This document shows positions 1-11,018 of a stretch of DNA of 64,000 nucleotides, piece after piece. Origin of the DNA: Scilla litardierei. Lineage: Eukaryota; Streptophyta; Magnoliopsida; Asparagales; Asparagaceae. Every line of letters starts with the position of its first letter. Position 1 is the first letter of the stretch. The stretch covers positions 153,928,817 through 153,992,816 of the forward strand of contig CM061132.1 in the NCBI GenBank assembly GCA_030789695.1, written 5' to 3'. The notes below the pieces were generated by a model. It had not been told where the DNA came from. It was given only the letters and a program-made list of their open reading frames with translations, and searched no databases. The position numbers and the translations under genes are program-made.

Positions 1-488
1 ACCAGAAAATAGTTTTTAGCGTAATTCCAATTGTAATTCCCCTTTGGAGATTGAAGAACTCAGATCTGGTTTGTCCATTTCTTTTGAATATTACATTTTT
101 ATGAATTGTTCTCTTCTAAATCTGAATTGCAATATGATTTCCATCATTGATTTTGTTATTCCTCTGATGAATTGTGAGTAGATTCGCTTTTCTAGGGCAT
201 GAGGATGAACCATATGGATCTAATTTCAGATTTGTGATGAATGAATTTATATGTTGCTAGAGTTGTTAAGAGGTTAGGTTGTGATTGATTTATTACGGAT
301 AGCTACGAATTTCTATCGATATGGAGTTTGCAAGAGATTGGATTCTAATCGTTGGGAAGGCCTAGGTATTCGATTTAGATTTATAATCGAGATTCGCTAG
401 GGTTGGTTTGCAAGAGATTGGACCAAATCTAGCATTTTATTATAAATTTATACCCATATTCGTTTGCAAGAGATTGGACGAATACGAG
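1..488 (+). mobile_element. Family 1 LTR fragment, left part (Athila-like)
   Basis: This is the R/U5-like part of an LTR whose left end lies outside the window. It aligns by eye with positions about 11880-12350 of element A's 5' LTR: the same block around 'gggcatgaggatgaaccatatgga', then three hairpins with the loop TTGCAAGAGATTGG at 321-349, 397-432 and 457-484. The LTR is broken at 488 by another LTR of the same family and resumes at 2229. No gene is seen. Confidence 0.75.
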
Positions 489-2228
489 TGATCGCTCCTT
501 ATTTTACACCTTTTTCTGAATGTTTTCATATCGTTTCGATCGCCCATATTACGTTTTCACGATTATTCGACTATATCGCGTTGCTTTTCACTATTTCTGG
601 TTTTTGTCGTATTTCAGGAGATATAGAGCGATCTGGAGCAAAAATGAGATCAAGGGACTTTCACACGCACCGGAGCATCGCCCACGGCCATATTGATGAG
701 CTAGCAGCAATAGATGATGAGCGAAAAAGGAAAAAGTTCGATAGAATCGACGAGGAAGCGAGGAGGAGAAGAAAGAGCCACAAAAGTAGCCCACTCGGTC
801 GAACAGAGAGTTCACTCAGCCGAGTGAAGGAACGTGCTCGGCCGAGTGAAACGGATACGGGAGCACGTTGAGTCAAAGTCCACTCGGACGAGTGAGAAAT
901 CTCACTCGGCCAAGTGAAAAAGCTTACTCGCCCGAGTGTGACAGGGTTTTCTCCTGAAATCTCAGCCGACTTACTAGAATTTGATGAAGACTCACTCGGC
1001 CGAGTAAGAAATCCCACTCGACCGAGTGACTAACTCTGCTCGGTCGAGTATGACAGGGTGACAGACCCCCAAAAATCTCCGATTCTCTGTTTTTATTTGG
1101 GTTTGTCAATCGGCCAAGTGACATGTTCACTCGGCTGAGTGGCAAAGTCCGACTGTGTCGTGAATTAGGGGTTTTGGCTGCGCCAGGAGCAAATCTGTCA
1201 GGAATTTCTGGACGATTTTGACTTATTTTTAAGGCTAGTTTTATTCCTAGTTTTAGAAGAGACTTGAATTTAATTTTGACGGCTATTCTTATTGTAATTC
1301 TCAGCTAGAGATCAAAGACGCACAATTTGGTTTGTTGTTTCTATTTAAATTTCTAGTTTTTATGAATTGTTTTCTCTCAATCATGAATTGTGCTATGATC
1401 TTATTTGTTATTTCTGAGATTGCTATGATGAATTGTGAGTAGTTCCGTCGTTCTAGGGCATGGGGATGAACCCTATGGACCCGATCTTAGAATTGTGATG
1501 AATGAATTGAATTGTTGCTAGGATGGATATACGGTTAGGTTATAATTGATTTACTACGAATAGTTAGGAATTTCCATTGATTGGGGTTTGCAGGAGATTG
1601 GATTTCAATCAATGGGAAGGCCTAGAAATTTGATTTAGGTTTATAATCGAGATTCTCTAGATTTGGTTTGCAAGAGATTGGACCAACGCTAGGATTTTTA
1701 TTATAAATCTATACTAATATTCGTTTGTAAGAGATTGGACGAATACGAACTATCATAACCTAGATCGTAACTCGATTTTGCACGAGAGTGACTCGAGGTG
1801 CGATTGGACGATGATGTCGATCTTCATGCTAGTGGCTTAGGTTAGGGTCTACACGAGAGTGGGCACTAATCTAGGTTGCTATAGACCGGCAATAACGAGA
1901 GAGCGTGAGCTTGGTTCTATATTCAGTTACGACTAGTTCACCTTAATTCAAGCCTTGCAACATTGAAATTCATGATCCACAAGGATAAGTGACGATCCGT
2001 AGTGGGAATTCCCTAGCCCTAGATGCTTTTATTATATAGAATTCTATTTGTTATTTGAAGGACAATGACATTATTATCCGAACCATTCCATTCTACCATC
2101 AATAGCTAGGTGATCAAGATAGAGTACTGTCACTTGTCCTCCCTGTGTTTGATACCCGCTCGCCACTTCACCGTGCGCTTGCGGTAAGACTACAATCGTT
2201 TTTCGGGTGTATATCCGGGGTGCGATCA
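489..2228 (+). mobile_element. Solo-like LTR of family 1, nested in another family 1 LTR
   Basis: It starts TGATCGCTCC and ends GTGCGATCA, matching the ends of the A and B LTRs, and is about 1.74 kb long against 1.82 kb for A and B. It has a U3-like part with many CACTCGGCCGAGTG-type palindromes (about 795-1140) and then hairpins at 1576-1613, 1657-1692 and 1718-1745, with two weaker ones near 1770-1885. No internal domain or second LTR follows, so it looks like a solo LTR. The flanks (acgag on the left, agcta on the right) do not form a clear target-site duplication; loss of about 3 bp at the right end would explain this. ORFs inside it are not considered genes. Confidence 0.7.
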
Positions 2229-2459
2229 AGCTATCACAATCTAGATCATAACTCGAGTTTGCTCGAGAGTGGGCTCGAGGAGCGATTGAACGATGATGTC
2301 GATCCTAATGCTAGTGGCTTAAATAAGAGTTTGCACGAGAGTGGGCTCTAATCTAAGTCGCTATACACCGACAATAGCACGAGAGCGTGAGCTTGGTTCT
2401 CTATTTAGTTACGACTAGTTCACCTTAATCCAAGTCTAGTATCATTGAGATTCACGATT
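2229..2459 (+). mobile_element. Family 1 LTR fragment, continuation of 1-488
   Basis: The host LTR of 1-488 resumes here with its fourth hairpin (ACTCGAGT 2251-2258 against GCTCGAGG 2273-2280) and fifth (CTTAAATAAGAGT 2318-2330 against GCTCTAATCTAAG 2345-2357). It then carries the stretch 'cacgagagcgtgagcttggttct' (split here across two words in other copies) also seen in A and B. It stops near 2459 at a junction with an inverted copy of the same family. Confidence 0.7.
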
Positions 2460-2777
2460 CATCACAAATCTGAAATTAGATCCATAGGGTTCATCCCCAT
2501 GCCCTAGAACATCGAATCTACTCACAATTCATCATAGCAATAACAAAATCAATGATGGAAATCATATTGCAATTCAGATTTAGAAGAGAACAATGCATAA
2601 AAATGCAATATTCAAAAGAAATAGACAAACCAGATCTGAGTTCTTCAATCTCCAAAGGGAAATTACAATTAGAATTAAGCTAAAAACTATTTTTGGGCCC
2701 TCCCTAAGCTAGGATAAAAACTGGGCTTAAATACATGCCCAAAACGTCCAAAAAAATCCTGACAGAATTGCCCCTGC
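2460..2777 (-). mobile_element. Inverted family 1 LTR fragment (continues at 8441-9150)
   Basis: It is close to the reverse complement of positions 1-240 and ends where element Y is inserted. Its continuation at 8441-9150 runs to a family 1 terminus (reading TGATC on the minus strand). With 1-240 it forms a long, imperfect inverted repeat. Confidence 0.7.
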
Positions 2778-4173
2778 TGATTCGGGTTGAATATTACATA
2801 TTTAACCTCCCATTTAGCGCTATTTTGTGCTCATGTGAAGCTATAATGTTCTCTAGTACATACGTATTTTCTACACATTTATTTATTAGAGAAAACACTC
2901 TATTTGAGCACAAAACAGCAATTAATGAAGTATTTCTGCACTTTTTATAATTTTCCTAGCATCGTCTCGATCTCACGATTCCAACGACTATTTATTTGTA
3001 TTTTTCTGAGATCTGTGCTAATTACTGTGTATTTTTGAATGCAGAATACCATTTAAATAAGAGAAATACGCGAGAAATACGTTATACGGGACACGTGGCA
3101 CGATCGCACACATCCCCGCATCATCCGACGGCTTACGAAAAGCGGAAACGACGAATTAATCTGACCGTTCGATTTCGATCGAACGGATGCAAGCAACCCT
3201 GGCAGCGGAGATTTGCGACGACACATGGCGAGATCCTGGGAACCGCCCGCTCGAATCAACGGCATGGATTGACGCTGGGAGCGTTTCGTATTTGAATTCG
3301 ACGCGGGTGATGCGGCACATTTTCTACCGTTCGATTGCGATCGAACGGATCACAAACACCCCGCTAAATCTCGAAGCGCAGCAAATCCTGGGACACGCAA
3401 TCCCATCCCCGCCGGCATTCAGCAGCGCACGCAGCAATTTCAGCCGTTGATGCAAGATCCAACGGCGAAGATCGAAGCGGGTATGATCTCGAAGGCTTAA
3501 TGGGCTTCGCATGAAAATTGGCGGCCACGCGGCGTGCTGAGAGAAGATCCCGTAATATCGAACGGACGAGAATTGATCCGATTTAGATGTGCGGTCTGGA
3601 TTCGATCGGGCGAGATTTAGAGCGGGTTTCGACCCGTTAAGCCTATTTAAACCCGCAATGAGCGTATATAAGGTATTTTAGGGTTTTTTGGCGTATACAA
3701 GTCAGATTTTGGCGTATTTTGAGCGTATTGGAGGCTCTAGGAGCCGTATTTCCCCTCTGAAAAATCCTGTAAAATTCCAGAGGCTTTTATTATTATTTCC
3801 AGAGAGTTTGAAGTCTTTTCAAGGAGAATTGGTGATATATTTCTTAACTTAAACCCCGTATTTGATGCTTTTCTCTTGTATTTTGCTATAATCTTGACGT
3901 ATTTTGCTATGAAAGTTGTTTATTCTTGCACCATGTGCATACTTTTTATAGATATTTTCAGACACGATTTTCTATGTTTATATTGTTCACGTGTTCACAT
4001 CACCATCACCGTCACCATTGTTGAAGTGGTTAGTTTCTTTTCGTAGGATTTCTATTTGATTTGAATTGTGGTTGCAACAGATTTCTTCCCGTGGATTCGA
4101 CATCTGGACTCCCAGATTTTACTACTTGTATGGACTCTTGCGCTTGAGAGAGAGCACCTTTTTGGTCCCACCA
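2778..4173 (+). repeat. Element Y 5' LTR (shortened)
   Basis: The 5' LTR runs from TGATTCGG to CCCACCA just before the primer site. A TATTTAAA promoter-like box lies near 3644. Relative to the 3' LTR it lacks about 450 bp (the CAAAA hairpin module, missing at an ACCATG repeat near 3931) and about 150 bp near 3400. A solo LTR at 23088-24945 has the hairpin module, so this copy is the derived, deleted one. Confidence 0.85.
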
Positions 4174-4179
4174 AGTTTT

Positions 4180-4199
4180 TGGCGCCGTTGCCGGGGAGG
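4180..4199 (+). other. Primer binding site of element Y (tRNA-Asp type)
   Basis: The sequence TGGCGCCGTTGCCGGGGA starts 6 bases after the LTR end. It is complementary to the conserved 3' end of plant tRNA-Asp as known for Athila-type elements, and primes minus-strand DNA synthesis. Confidence 0.85.
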
Positions 4200-4305
4200 A
4201 ATGGTTTGTGACTACTGTTTATTTCATTTAGAGAACCTTCGGTGAGATCTTTCCACTTTATTGTACATAAACTTTTTATTATTATTTTATTTTAATTCTT
4301 AAAAA

Positions 4306-5427
4306 ATGGAATATATGAATTTCTATTGCACAAACAATTTGTATGATGCAAGGTATGCTAATGCACACAAACATAGAATGGAGAAGCTCAAAATTGTTAA
4401 TTTTAATCAAACTGATTGTGAAACTTTCTTTCAGGCCTGGAGGAGGTTCACAAACATATTATCGAGCTATCCGCAGCATGGGTACACAAATGAAGAGCTT
4501 ATGGCGTCCTTCCTAGATGGACTACAACCACAGCTGCAGGAATTTTTGGGAGTCATGACGCCGACAGAGGCGTGGGAATACATGGAGTCTCTGCAAGAAA
4601 ATGAAGAAACCATGAAAGAGACTTCAGAGAGCGATTCAACGGAGCCTTCGTGCCTCGATCAAGAAGAGCAAAGCGTAGACGTACCTTTGCAATCCTTGAA
4701 AGAGGAAGCTTACCAGACTATTCAGACACAGGATGCCACATCCCATCAATTCCAGGAGAATTTCCTTGCTCGGAGTCGGCAGATTCAAAATTCCATTGAA
4801 AATCTTAATTTGATTACCGCTTGCTTAGAAGAAAATAATTATTTTAAAATTCAACTTCAAGAATCTAATACGAATTTATCTTCTATTGCAGGTATATCGA
4901 GCGAGCCATGTCACGTTGAAGACATGAATATAAATATATACATGGCAAAAAGTGTGTGCGAAAGAGAGGACGAGCTAGCAATTTTGGATGAACGAGAGGA
5001 GGAGACAGCTAGGGACAAGGGTTTTGAGATTATCGCCATGGAGCCAGAACCATTCCCTCTTCCAGTTTTATCCCAAAATCATTTACCCCTCTCCCCAACG
5101 ATCGAGTATCATACCGAGAGTAGTGCATATCTTTCACGGAGTAGTCGTCAACTTGCTTTAATTTCTTTCACTTATTTTGATGACTACATTTGGAATACTT
5201 TCATTGAGAATAATTTTAAAATAATTTGGACTGACATAACTCATCTCTCGCAGGACATTGGCAAACAGCTTATAGAGATGCTTGGAGTTGTGTTGCTGGG
5301 GTCCAAATTAGTTTTTGGAGGAAGAGTAATCGCAGAGAAGCGCAAGGAGAAAATTGAACAACTTCCTCCACCATTAAAGATTCAGGATCCGCCATTTGAT
5401 CACGGTGTGTTCTTTCCAGTAGTGTAG
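4306..5427 (+). CDS. Gag-like protein of element Y
   Basis: An uninterrupted 373-residue ORF begins at the first ATG after the primer site. Residues about 38-90 (ETFFQAWRRFTNIL, then a stretch ending FLDGLQPQLQEFL) resemble the retrotransposon gag core 'ESFYEAWERFKDLL...FYNGL' of Athila-type elements, as also seen in A. The rest is acidic and Gln/Glu-rich with possible coiled-coil segments. The C-terminal third (about 285-373) contains a hydrophobic stretch (LIEMLGVVLLGSKLVFGG) that is too short and charged at its edges to call a membrane segment. There is no zinc knuckle and no protease motif. The likely role is a capsid-like structural protein or a decayed gag kept because it contains cis signals. 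The gag assignment rests on the short core match only. Confidence 0.6.
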   Translation: MEYMNFYCTNNLYDARYANAHKHRMEKLKIVNFNQTDCETFFQAWRRFTNILSSYPQHGYTNEELMASFLDGLQPQLQEFLGVMTPTEAWEYMESLQENEETMKETSESDSTEPSCLDQEEQSVDVPLQSLKEEAYQTIQTQDATSHQFQENFLARSRQIQNSIENLNLITACLEENNYFKIQLQESNTNLSSIAGISSEPCHVEDMNINIYMAKSVCEREDELAILDEREEETARDKGFEIIAMEPEPFPLPVLSQNHLPLSPTIEYHTESSAYLSRSSRQLALISFTYFDDYIWNTFIENNFKIIWTDITHLSQDIGKQLIEMLGVVLLGSKLVFGGRVIAEKRKEKIEQLPPPLKIQDPPFDHGVFFPVV

Positions 5428-6465
5428 ATTTTTATATGCTTTCTAGGTTGCTGGCTTGAATAAACTCGTGCACCTTCCGACATTGAGGACAATGTCCATC
5501 TTTAGTTGGGGGGTGATGTGTATGAGACCTTAGGAATTTTTTTTAGAAGAATAAATCACCAAATCTCATCATTTAAAACTCCTTCATATGCCTCAAATTC
5601 GGATGATTACGCATTAATTGAGTTCTAAAAATTGTTTGTGGCTTAAGTTAATTATTTTTCCTTCATGGAATTACCGTTAATATGCTATTCATGAAAATTT
5701 TCAATTTCCATGATTAATATCTCGAAATAGTTTGAATTTATTTCATGCACGCTAATGTGATGAAAAAGCTTAAGTATACACGATTTATAAGAATAGTCTT
5801 CAAGTTGAAGAGGAATTTGGCCTTTGATACTAATGTTTATATTCAAAGAATGGGTGTTGAGTTGCTTACAAAAAAAGAAAAGAAACGAAGAAAAGAAAAA
5901 TGAATGAAAAATGAATGATGAAAAAAATGAATGAAGAAGTATGTCACTAATAAATAACTTGGTTGGCTCGAGTAGTACAGTCCGAGGGGTCCTTCTTGGC
6001 CTAATGCCCTAATATCGTCTGATTTGGGAGCCATTGACAGGAAACTCACTCATTTGATGGAGCGATCCAAGTTATACTTTTTTCTGCGAATGTTGCTTGA
6101 TGCGCGTTACGCAGAACGAATAAAAGAAAAGAAATGATGAATATACTAAGCAACTTCAATACCCATGTCTTGAATGATTATTTTGATAGGCCAATTCCTT
6201 GGAAACACGAAAACTAGAATATAACGACGTGTTATACTTTCGCTTGCGCAAAACGATGCTTGCGTGCTATTTATTCAAATTAAATTAGAGAAAATATCAT
6301 GTGATTGATTTTGTTCATGAATGTGTATATTGATGGTCAAGATTATGTTGGAATGCGTATTTTTGAGCCATGCCATGAGCAATTTGAAAGAACTTATTGT
6401 TTTATTACTTATCCGTATTAATCGCTATTTTTGCTAGAGACTAGCAAATCGCTAGTTGGGGGGTG
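5428..6465 (+). other. Element Y 3' untranslated region with two hairpin-polypurine modules
   Basis: This AT-rich, non-coding stretch runs between the gag-like stop and the 3' LTR. A perfect hairpin GACATTG-AGGA-CAATGTC (5479-5496) is followed by AGTTGGGGGGTG (5504-5515). A second perfect hairpin TTGCTAG-AGA-CTAGCAA (6431-6447) is followed by the identical 12-mer AGTTGGGGGGTG (6454-6465) that abuts the 3' LTR and is therefore the functional-looking polypurine tract. The rest shows A-rich low complexity (5870-5945) and no gene. Confidence 0.75.
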
Positions 6466-8440
6466 TGATTCGGGTTGAATATTACATATTTAACCTCCCA
6501 TTTAGCGCTATTTTGTGCTCATGTGAAGCTATAATGTTCTCTAGTACATACGTATTTTCTACACATTTATTTATTAGAGAAAACACTCTATTTGAGCACA
6601 AAACAGCAATTAATGAAGTATTTCTGCACTTTTGATAATTTTCCTAGCATCGTCTCGATCTCACGATTCCAACGACTATTTATTTGTATTTTTCTGAGAT
6701 CTGTGCTAATTACTGTGTATTTTTGAATGCAGAATACCATTTAAATAAGAGAAATATGCGAGAAATACGTTATACGGGACACGTGGCACGATCGCACACA
6801 TCCCCGCATCATCCGACGGCTTACGAAAAGCGGAAACGACGAATTAATCTGACCGTTCGATTTCGATCGAACGGATGCAAGCAACCCTGGCAGCGGAGAT
6901 TTGCAGCGACACGTGGCGAGATCCTGGGAACCGCCCGCTCGAATCAACGACATGGATTGACGCTGGGAGCGTTTCGTATTTGAATTCGACGCGGGCGACG
7001 CGGTACATTTTCTACCGTTCGATTGCGATCGAACGGATCACAAACACCCCGCTAAATCTCGAAGCGCAGCAAATCCTGGGACACATGGCAGTGATCAATC
7101 CCATCCCCGCAGCATCCAACGGTCTAGAATCACCCCGCATCGCGAATTCGGAGCGGGCTTCGCACGGTATTTAAAGCACACGCGGCGTCACCATCACCGT
7201 TGGATTGACATCGAACGGCCCACTTTCACCCCGCATTTAGCAGTGCATGCAGCAATTTCAGCCGTTGATGCAAGATCCAACGGCGAAGATCGAAGCGGGT
7301 TTGATCTCGAAGGCTTAACGGGCTTCGCACGAAAATTGGCGGCCACGCGGCGTGCTGAGAGAAGATCCCGCAATATCGAACGGACTAGAATTGATCCGAT
7401 TTAGATGTGCGGTCTGGATTCGATCGGGCGAGATTTAGAGCGGGTTTCGACCCGTTAAGCCTATTTAAACCCGCAATGAGCGTATATAAGGTATTTTAGG
7501 GTTTTTGGGCGTATACAAGCCAGATTGGGGCGTATTTTGAGCGTATTGGAGGCTCTAGGAGCCGTATTTCCCCTCTGAAAAATCCTGTAAAATTCCAGAG
7601 GCTTTTATTATTATTTCCAGAGAGTTTGAAGTCTTTTCAAGGAGAATTGGTAATATATTTCTTAACTTAAACCCCGTATTTGATGCTTTTCTCTTGTATT
7701 TTGCTATAATCTTGACGTATTTTGCTATGAAAGTTGTTTATTCTTGCACCATGAGTAGCTAAATTGTTATTGTGCATGGTATGGCGTAGTTAGGGGATGT
7801 AATTTGTGTTAGTATGGTTGAAATTCCTTGTGCTAAATCGTTAAACGTCGTTAAAATTGTAATCTTTGTTCGTAAATCGACTTTTTCATATTCCAAAAGA
7901 ATTGATTTATTTGATGATCGCCCCAAAAGGGTGAGTTTTGATCTCCCCAAAAGGGAGTTTCATATCGTAGTTTTGATCTCTCCAAAAGAGAGTTTCATAT
8001 CGTATTATAACTTTAGCGACGATCTTTTTGAATATTGTGTTTGAACCCCCAAAAGGGCATCTTCCGATGAGTTGCTCCCAAAAGGAGAATTCATTGAGTT
8101 ATATTGGGTATTTTTCGGTGAATTGCTCCCAAAAGGAGAATTCATTGCGTTATACCTATCAACCAAATTAATACGAATCGTTGATCCTAACGAACCCATA
8201 CCATGTGCATACTTTTTATAGATATTTTCAGACACGATTTTCTATGTTTATATTGTTCACGTGTTCACATCACCATCACCGTCACCATTGTTGAAGTGGT
8301 TAGTTTCTTTTCGTAGGATTTCTATTTGATTTGAATTGTGGTTGCAACAGATTTCTTCCCGTGGATTCGACATCTGGACTCCCAGATTTTACTACTTGTA
8401 TGGACTCTTGCGCTTGAGAGAGAGCACCTTTTTGGTCCCA
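6466..8440 (+). repeat. Element Y 3' LTR (long form)
   Basis: It matches the 5' LTR at both ends but is about 580 bp longer because it keeps the CAAAA hairpin module (about 7750-8200, flanked by ACCATG repeats) and a second block (about 7086-7240, flanked by CCCCGC repeats). TATTTAA boxes occur at about 7170 and 7462. ORFs in this span are not considered genes. Confidence 0.85.
7890..8138 (+). repeat. Array of seven hairpins with constant CAAAA loop
   Basis: Stems flank an invariant CAAAA loop: ATTC/GAAT (7890-7902), CGCCC/GGGTG (7919-7933), CTCCC/GGGAG (7943-7957), CTCTC/GAGAG (7978-7992), CCC/GGG (8047-8057), CTCC/GGAG (8075-8087) and CTCC/GGAG (8126-8138). The last two can extend through AATT/AATT beyond a bulged G. 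Stem sequences differ while pairing is kept. The related solo LTR has counterparts with G-T or alternative pairs (see 23405-23560). Confidence 0.75.
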
Positions 8441-9150
8441 GCGCAGCCCCAAAACCATAGTTCTTGACACAGGCTGGCGACGCTACTCAGCCGAGTGAAA
8501 ATCCCACTCGGTCGAGTGCGGGACCCAAGTAAAAACAGAGAAGATGGGGGTTTTGGGGTCTCTGGCGCTCTGCATCACTCGACCGACTGAAGTTATTCAC
8601 TAGGTCGAGTGGACTTCCCACTCGGCCGAGTGGGTCTTCTACTGTGCTCTCCAAAATTCCAGAGAGTTGGCTTCGATTCCCTTCAGAAATCTTGACTCAC
8701 TCGGGCGAGTAGCGATCTCTACTCCGCCGAGTTGAATTATCCACTCGGTCGAGTACATTGTGGCATGGGACGTTTTCGTATCAGTCGTACTCGGCCGAGT
8801 ACGCTTCTTCACTTGGCCGAGTGGGCTGTGATACTCGGCCGAGTGGGCTGTAATTGGAAGCCACTCTTCTCTTCCTCACCTCCTCTTCTCTTCTATCGAT
8901 CTTCTTCTTCTCCCACTCATCGTCTAGCGCAGTTATCTCCTCAATATGGCCATGAACAATGCTCCGACACGCGTTCAAATCCCTTAAGCTCATTTTTGCT
9001 CTAGATTGCTCCATATTTCCTGAAATCCGACAAAAACAAGAAATAGAGAAAAACAATGCAATATCATCGAATAATCGTGAAAAATGCGATATGGGCGATC
9101 AAAATGGTATGCAAACATGCAGAAAAAAGTGTAAAATATGGACCGATCAA
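8441..9150 (-). mobile_element. Inverted family 1 LTR, U3 end
   Basis: Read on the minus strand it starts TGATCGGTCCATATTTTACAC at 9150, the family 1 LTR start, and passes through a dense cluster of CTCGGCCGAG-type palindromes (8480-8850). It continues at 2777-2460 beyond element Y. The other end of this LTR is missing, so it is a truncated copy. No gene is seen. Confidence 0.75.
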
Positions 9151-11018
9151 TAGGATCGATGGTGGGTTAAGGAAGGAGCTACGACTCGCACCCTCCCCTC
9201 CCTCCCTCAACTCCAGGGCAAGCCTGGCGGCTTCGCCCTCGATAGATTCGTCAGGTGGAACAAGGAACGAGCGACGGCTCGCACCTTCCCCTCCCCCTAT
9301 TCCGGGGCAGTGCACAACCAACGAAGGCCGCGAGGTCGCCCCCTGGCAGCCAGCCTTCAACTCTGGACTTTCTCAACAAACTCCGAGGTAGGTTGACGAG
9401 CTTCATCCTTGATAGGATCGCTGGTGGGTTCAGGAACGAGCTACGGATTGCACCCTCCCATCCCTCAACTCCGAGGCAAGACTGACGACTTTGCCCTCGA
9501 TAGAGTTGTCGGGTGGGACAATGAACGAGCGACTGCTCGCACCCTCCCCTCCCCCAATTTCGGGGCGGTGCGCCACCAACAGAGGCCACAGGGTTGCCCC
9601 CCTCCCTGACAGCCAGCCTTCAAATCCGGACTTTTTCAACAAACTCCGGGGCAGGCTGACGAGCTTCGCCCTCGATAGGATCGCTGGTGGGTTAAGGAAC
9701 GAGCTACACCTTGCACCCTCCCCTCCCTCAACTCCGAGGCAAGCCTGAGGGCTTTGCCCTAGATAGAGTTACCGGGTGGGACAAGGAACGAGTGACGGCT
9801 CACACCCTCCCCTTCCCCAATTTCGGGCCTGTGCGCCACCAACGGAGGCTGTGGGGTCGCCCCCTCCCTGGCAGCCAGCCTTCAAATCTGGACTTTCTCA
9901 ACAAACTCCGTGGCAGGCTGAGAGCGTCGCCCTCGATAGGATCGTCGGTGGGTTAAGAATCGAGCTACGGCTCGCACCCTCCCCTCCCTCAACTCCGGGG
10001 CAAGCCTGACAGCTTCGCCCTCGATAGAGTCACCGGGTGGGACAAGAAACGAGCGACGACTCGCACCCTCTGCTCCCCCAATTCCGGGGCGGTGCATCAC
10101 CAACAGAGGCCGCGGGGTCGCCCCCTCCATGGCAGCCAGCCTTCAAATCCGGACTTTCTCAACAAACTCCGGGGCAGGCTAACGAGCTTCGACCTCAATA
10201 GGATCGTTGGTGGGTTACAGAACGAGCTACGGCTTGCACCCTCCCCTCCCTCAACTCCGGAGCAAGCCTGACAGCTTTGCCCTCGATAGAGTCGTCGGGT
10301 GGGATAAGGAACGAGCGACGGGTCGCACCCTCCCCTCCCCCAATTCTGGGGCTGTGCGCCACCAACGGAGGCCACGGGGTCGCCCCCTCCCTGGCAGCCA
10401 GCCTTCAAATCCAGAATTTCTCAACAAACTCTGGGACAGGCTGACGAGCTTTGCCCTCGATAGGATCGTCGGTGGGTTAAGGAATGAGCTATGGCTCGCA
10501 CCCTCCCCTCCCTCAACTCTGGGGTAAGCCTGACGGCTGCACCCTTGATAGAGTCGCCAGGTGGGACAAGGAACGAGCGACGGCTCGCACCCTCCCGTCC
10601 TCCATTTCCGGGGTGGTGCACCACCAACAGAGGCCGCAGGGTCGCCCCCTCCCTGTCAGCCAGCCATCAAATCTGGAATTTCTCAACAAACTCCGGGGCA
10701 GGCTGACGAGCTTCGCCCTCGATAGGATCGCCGGTGGATTAAGAAACAAGCTACGACTCACACCCTCCTCTCCCTCAACTCCGAGGTAAGCCTGACGGCT
10801 TCGCCCTCGTTAGATTCGCCGAGTGGGACAAGGAACAAGCGACGGCTCGTACCCTCACCTCCCCCAATTTCGGGCGGTGCGCCACCAACAGAGGCCGCGG
10901 GGTCACCCCCTCCCTGGCAGCCGGCCTTTAAATCCATACTGTCTCAACATAATCCGGGACAGGCTGACGAGCTTCGCCCTCGATAGGATCGACGGTGGGT
11001 TACGGAACGAGCTATGGC
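9151..11018 (+). repeat. 262-bp tandem array, left block (about 7 units)
   Basis: Units start with 'gataggatcg..ggtgggtta' near 9412, 9675, 9936, 10198, 10459, 10722 and 10980, giving a period of about 262 bp. Each unit holds two related sub-blocks (gataggatcg... and gatagagt..., each followed by 'ctcgcaccctcccctccc' or a close variant), so it is a two-part higher-order repeat. The short proline-rich ORFs on both strands repeat with the unit and are not genes. The array is probably internal to a Tat-like element whose 3' LTR is at 26517. Confidence 0.85.

Larger units (their letters stand above)
2778..8440 (+). mobile_element. Element Y: gag-only non-autonomous Athila-like LTR retrotransposon
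   Basis: Two LTRs beginning TGATTCGGGTTG (2778-4173 and 6466-8440) flank a 2.3-kb internal region. A tRNA-Asp-type primer binding site follows the left LTR and the polypurine tract AGTTGGGGGGTG precedes the right one. The only substantial ORF is gag-like (4306-5427); protease, reverse transcriptase, RNase H and integrase are absent, so movement would need proteins in trans. It interrupts an inverted family 1 LTR. The left flank is CCTGC. The right flank starts gcgcagcc, which fits the expected duplication only if about 6 bp were lost at the right LTR end. Confidence 0.85.

Noticed and set aside
9056..11018. Many proline-, serine- and arginine-rich ORFs of 60-110 codons
   Set aside because: They recur with the 262-bp unit on both strands and have no domain; they are products of repeat composition.
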